Position numbers and translations under genes: made by a program
Notes under the pieces: generated by a model
Database searches by the model: none
Seen by the model: the letters and a program-made list of their open reading frames with translations, nothing else
What the model was told of the DNA's origin: nothing
Assembly: GCA_035606695.1 (NCBI GenBank)
Contig: DATNEW010000016.1
Span: 1-64,000 of the forward strand
DNA: 64,000 bases
Reading direction: 5' to 3'
Source of the DNA: Gemmatimonadaceae bacterium
GTDB taxonomy: Bacteria; Gemmatimonadota; Gemmatimonadetes; Gemmatimonadales; Gemmatimonadaceae
In this document: piece by piece, positions 60,639-64,000 of the stretch
Position numbering within the stretch: position 1 is the first letter of the stretch
Layout of the letters: every line of letters starts with the position of its first letter

Positions 60639-63600
60639 TCATTTCCCGCCCGCCGGCACGGTCAGCGTGATGCCCGCTTTCGCGAGCGACTGACTCACCG
60701 CCGCGCCCTTCGCCAACACCGCGTTCGCGTCGGCGATCGCCTTCGGCAGCTCCACCTTCACTTCATTGTACTGGCGCACCATCGACGCACTCGGCGACTC
60801 CCACACGCCGATCAGCGACGTGCGCAGCGCCGACGTGCGCGCGAGCACGTTCTCGGGGTCGGGTGCCGCGCCGCGTCCACCGCCGCCGCCACGTCCAGCC
60901 GCCGGCGCCGGCAGCGGAACGCCGAACTTCTTTCGCACCGCGTCGAAGCTCTTGTTGAACGCATCGAATTGCGACTTGACGTTCGCCGGCAGATCCGACT
61001 TGTCGGCGACCTGCTTCGCCACGCTCGCCATCTGTGGATACAGCGCGTTCAACGCCGTCGTCACCGCCACCGCGCGCCGCTGCAACGACGTGAGATCGTT
61101 CGCCATCGCGTTGTAGCTCGCGTACTCCGCCGGCGCCAAGTGCACGTCCGGATCGCCGACGACCTTTAGTGATTTCGAATCGAGCACCGTGCCGCCGCTC
61201 GTGAGCGCGACGGTGTACGTGCCCGGCATGGCGTACGGCGCCGGACCGCCAAGTCCACCGCCGCCACCGAATCCGCCGCCGCCACGACCGCCGGCGGCCG
61301 GCGCGCCTTCCACCGCGCACGGATTCATCCCGCCGATCGGCGTCGGCACCGGCTGCGATACGCCAGGCACGATCGACCCCGGCGGCGTGTTGCCACGTCC
61401 ACCACCGCCGCCACCACGTCCGCCGCGGCCGCCGGCCTCCGCCGCGGAATCCGTGGCCGCGGTGATCGGCTCGCCGCGCATGTCCCAGCAGACCGTCTGA
61501 ATGCCCGGCTGGTTTTTCGCCGACGGCACCTTGATCTCGCGCACCACTTTTCCCGCCGGGTCACTCACGCGAAGCGCGAGCCCATTCACCGGCTTCTTGA
61601 GGAAATACTCAACCACCGCCTCGTTCGGCGGATTCTCCCCGACGAAGTACGCGTGCCCCCAGAACTCGTCGTTGCGATCGTCCTTCGTCTTCCACTCCAG
61701 CGCGTTGCCCGGCGTGAAGAGCTTCGCATCGCCGGCCGCGGTCTCCGCTGCCGAATATTCCTGAATCGGCTCGAGGTGATCGAGAATCCAGATCGCGCGT
61801 CCGTGCGTCGCCACCAGCATCGCGTTGTCGCGCGGATGCAGCGTGATCTCGTCCACGCGCACGTTCGGGAAGTTCGCCTTGATCCGCCCCCACGACTTGC
61901 CGCGGTCGAGCGAGACGAAGATTCCTGTCTCCGACCCGATGTACAGCACGTCGCGATTCTTCTGATCCTCGGTGAGCGTGCGCACGTTGTCGCCGGAAAG
62001 ATTGCCGACGATCGAATGGAACGTCTGGCCGAAATCGTTGCTCGCCCAGACGTGCGGCGCGAAGTCGTTCTGACGGTGATTCTCGACGACGACGTACACC
62101 GTCCCCGCATCGAACGCCGAGGGCACCACGCGGCTGACGAATGCGTCGCCCGGCGGGAAGTCCGGAATGTGGCTCGTGATGTTCGTCCAGTTCTTCTCGT
62201 CCTTCGTCACCCAGACGCCGCCGTCCTCGGTGCCCGCATACATCAGGTTGCGCTGCTTCGGCGACTCGGCGATCGACACGATCGTCGGCCACTGCGACAT
62301 GCCGTCGTCGCGCGAGATGTGAATGTCCGAGCCCTTGAGGCCCATCGTGACGATGGTGTCGCGATTGCCCTGCTTCGTGAGATCCGGGCTGATCGCCGTC
62401 CACGAGTCGCCGCGATCGTGCGAGACGAACACGCGATTGCCGCCGACGAACAACGCCGTCGGGTCGTGCGCCGATTGCGCCACCGGCGTATCCCAGTGGA
62501 AGCGGAACGTCTCGCCCTTCGCGACCGGCGTCGTGTTCATCGGCGTCGGACGAATCGACTTCGATTCACCCGTGACCTTGTTGCGGCGAATGAGGTTGCC
62601 GTCCTGCGACTCACTGTACACGATGCGCGAGTCACGCTTGTCGGGCACCGCCTCGAAGCCGTCGCCGCCTTCGATCTGGAACCACTCATGATTGAAGATG
62701 CCTTGCACCTGACGCGATTGGCTCGGTCCACACCAGTCGTAGTTGTCCTGCATGCCGCCGCACACGCCGTACGGCGTCGCCATGTCGTAGTTGACGTGAT
62801 AGAACAATCCGACGGGAAGATTCTGCTGGAAGATCCAGGTCTTCGATCCGTCGTACGACTGATACACGCCGCCGTCGCCGCCGATGAGCAGATGGTCGGA
62901 GTTGTTCGGATCGATCCAGATCGCGTGCGTGTCGTCGTGCGCGACCGTGTTCGCCGACATCTCCATCGTCTTTCCGGCGTCGGCGGTGACCGACATCTTC
63001 ACGCCGCCCTGATAGACCTTGTCCGGATTGTTCGGATCGATGCGCACCTGGCTGAAATACATCGGCCGCGGATTGTTCGACGAGACTTTGTGCCATGTCG
63101 CCCCACCGTCGTCGGAGCGGTAGAGGCCCGTCTCGCCGCCCGCATCATCCGCCGCGGCCGCGGCACCGCCGCCGCCTCGCCCACCACGACCACCGCGTCC
63201 ACCACGACCGCCGCCGCGACCACCCGCGGGCGGCGTTGCCGGCGGCGGACCGCCCGGTGGTGATGCGGTGCCCGCGCTGTCGGTGCCGTCGCCGCGCGTG
63301 GCACCAGCGGCCGTCACTGCGCCGCCGCCGCGACCCGCCGTCGGTCCCTCGATCGACGCGTACACGATATTTCCGTTGCGACGATACGCATCCAACCCGA
63401 TGCGGCCGAGCGGTCCACTCGGCAGCCCATTGCCCGTGAGTCGTGTCCAGTGGTCGCCGCCGTCCGTCGACTTCCAGATTCCGGAGCCCGGGCCGCCGCC
63501 GTTCATGCAGCATTCCGAGCGCATGCGCTGGTACGTCGATGCGTACAGCGTTTTTGGATCCGTCGCGGACATCACGAGATCGTTCGCCCCGGTTTCGTCG

Positions 63601-64000
63601 TTCACGTGCAGCACGCGCGTCCACGTGGTGCCGCCGTCCGTCGTCTTGTAGATGCCGCGATCGCCGCCCGCGCCGAAGAGCGGACCCGTCGCCGCCACCA
63701 GCACGACGTTGTCGTTCGCCGGATCGATGACGATGCGATTGATGTGCTTCGAATCCTTCAGCCCCATGTTCTGGAACGTCTTGCCGCCATCGGTCGATTT
63801 GAACACGCCGTCGCCCCACGAAGTGCTCTGGCGATTGTTCGATTCGCCGGTGCCGACCCAGATCACGTCGGGATTCTGCTGTGACACGGCGACGTCGCCG
63901 ATCGACATCAAGCCGTGGTCCTCGAAGATCGGCGTGAGGATCGCGCCGTTGCTGGTCGTCTTCCACACACCACCGTGCGCGGTGGCGACGTACCAGATCG
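60639..64000 (-). CDS. VPS10/BNR-repeat exported protein, 5' end beyond the window
   Basis: At least 1120 residues are visible; the frame stays open to the end of the window. Asp-box-type blades repeat many times (FKSTDGGKTFQNMG, YKTTDGGTTWTRV, YRSDDGGATWHKV, VSHDRGDSWTAI). The sequence up to YVATAHGGVWKTTSNGA is the typical sortilin/VPS10-like propeller of secreted 'glycosyl hydrolase' annotations. An Arg/Gly-rich linker (GGRGGGRGGRGGRGG) and a second one near GGRGGGGGGRGN split it. It ends in a helical segment of about 150 residues. True enzymatic activity is unproved. The ATG/GTG inside the track is not the real start. Confidence 0.8.
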   Translation of the reverse strand, partial: IWYVATAHGGVWKTTSNGAILTPIFEDHGLMSIGDVAVSQQNPDVIWVGTGESNNRQSTSWGDGVFKSTDGGKTFQNMGLKDSKHINRIVIDPANDNVVLVAATGPLFGAGGDRGIYKTTDGGTTWTRVLHVNDETGANDLVMSATDPKTLYASTYQRMRSECCMNGGGPGSGIWKSTDGGDHWTRLTGNGLPSGPLGRIGLDAYRRNGNIVYASIEGPTAGRGGGAVTAAGATRGDGTDSAGTASPPGGPPPATPPAGGRGGGRGGRGGRGGRGGGGAAAAADDAGGETGLYRSDDGGATWHKVSSNNPRPMYFSQVRIDPNNPDKVYQGGVKMSVTADAGKTMEMSANTVAHDDTHAIWIDPNNSDHLLIGGDGGVYQSYDGSKTWIFQQNLPVGLFYHVNYDMATPYGVCGGMQDNYDWCGPSQSRQVQGIFNHEWFQIEGGDGFEAVPDKRDSRIVYSESQDGNLIRRNKVTGESKSIRPTPMNTTPVAKGETFRFHWDTPVAQSAHDPTALFVGGNRVFVSHDRGDSWTAISPDLTKQGNRDTIVTMGLKGSDIHISRDDGMSQWPTIVSIAESPKQRNLMYAGTEDGGVWVTKDEKNWTNITSHIPDFPPGDAFVSRVVPSAFDAGTVYVVVENHRQNDFAPHVWASNDFGQTFHSIVGNLSGDNVRTLTEDQKNRDVLYIGSETGIFVSLDRGKSWGRIKANFPNVRVDEITLHPRDNAMLVATHGRAIWILDHLEPIQEYSAAETAAGDAKLFTPGNALEWKTKDDRNDEFWGHAYFVGENPPNEAVVEYFLKKPVNGLALRVSDPAGKVVREIKVPSAKNQPGIQTVCWDMRGEPITAATDSAAEAGGRGGRGGGGGGRGNTPPGSIVPGVSQPVPTPIGGMNPCAVEGAPAAGGRGGGGFGGGGGLGGPAPYAMPGTYTVALTSGGTVLDSKSLKVVGDPDVHLAPAEYASYNAMANDLTSLQRRAVAVTTALNALYPQMASVAKQVADKSDLPANVKSQFDAFNKSFDAVRKKFGVPLPAPAAGRGGGGGRGAAPDPENVLARTSALRTSLIGVWESPSASMVRQYNEVKVELPKAIADANAVLAKGAAVSQSLAKAGITLTVPAGGK

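Noticed and set aside
1-64000. tRNA, rRNA or riboswitch genes
   Set aside because: No recognisable cloverleaf, rRNA segment or known riboswitch sequence was seen by eye; a search with a covariance model would be decisive.

Overview
The window is a GC-rich chromosomal segment from a Gram-negative bacterium. I infer the phylum Gemmatimonadota, or a close relative such as Acidobacteriota, from the mix of families. These include a MacB/ADOP-type orphan permease, a large TonB receptor with a carboxypeptidase-regulatory domain, a VPS10/BNR-type exported protein, paired M16 peptidases, an OMP-NlpC/P60 fusion, GHL10, DUF1906 and DUF3108 proteins, and RGG-rich linkers in exported proteins. No tRNA, rRNA, CRISPR array, insertion sequence with transposase or prophage was seen. 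Genes are dense, and operons are mostly joined by 4-bp ATGA/GTGA overlaps.

Layout. 1-7.4 kb: a membrane-stress-like trio (DUF3618, Holin-X-like, YtjA/CsbD-like amphipathic protein), an MFS transporter divergent from an esterase lipoprotein, MscS, a PanE-like reductase and two unknown genes. 7.5-13.7 kb: a secreted unknown protein, a KdpD/KdpE-like two-component pair, and a six-gene operon (Ig-like lipoprotein, charged protein, metallophosphoesterase, membrane protein, PrcB-like protein, secreted protein). 13.8-21 kb: AlaX editing protein, GT9 glycosyltransferase overlapping it tail to tail, M16 peptidase pair (active plus inactive), MATE exporter. 21-26 kb: two small proteins, an omega-amino-acid transaminase, then a sulfur-oxidation cluster (TsdA-like dihaem cytochrome, SoxC/SorA-like molybdoenzyme, monohaem cytochrome c). 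26-31 kb: prolyl-oligopeptidase-like enzyme, DUF1906 lipoprotein, GHL10 hydrolase. 31-37.4 kb: ABC exporter, DUF3108 protein, and a YtrA-type GntR regulator-ATPase-permease operon with a clear operator. 37.5-45.6 kb: a TonB-dependent receptor, then three tandem ~60-residue secreted six-cysteine peptides, a CPFC thioredoxin-fold protein and an ADOP permease. 45.7-53 kb: two zinc-ribbon membrane proteins (one an M50 protease) and an M28-GH3-GH29 operon. 53-64 kb: a GT-C membrane glycosyltransferase, a four-module Cys-paired lipoprotein in a less GC-biased stretch, the OMP-NlpC/P60 fusion, a VapBC pair, and a truncated VPS10-like gene.

The most interesting signals are these. (1) The three paralogous peptides share an invariant CC-x8-CC-x3-C-x6-C spacing and sit directly upstream of a thiol-oxidoreductase and a permease; I know of no described family that matches. 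(2) Two unrelated families of ~90-120 bp inverted-repeat elements are scattered between genes, and one copy supplies the start codon and N-terminus of a GH3 gene. (3) Short tandem arrays with 7-, 8- or 11-bp units abut or lie just beyond stop codons at several places. (4) A perfect YtrA-type operator overlaps a leaderless promoter. Functions come from reading motifs by eye; no database search was run.
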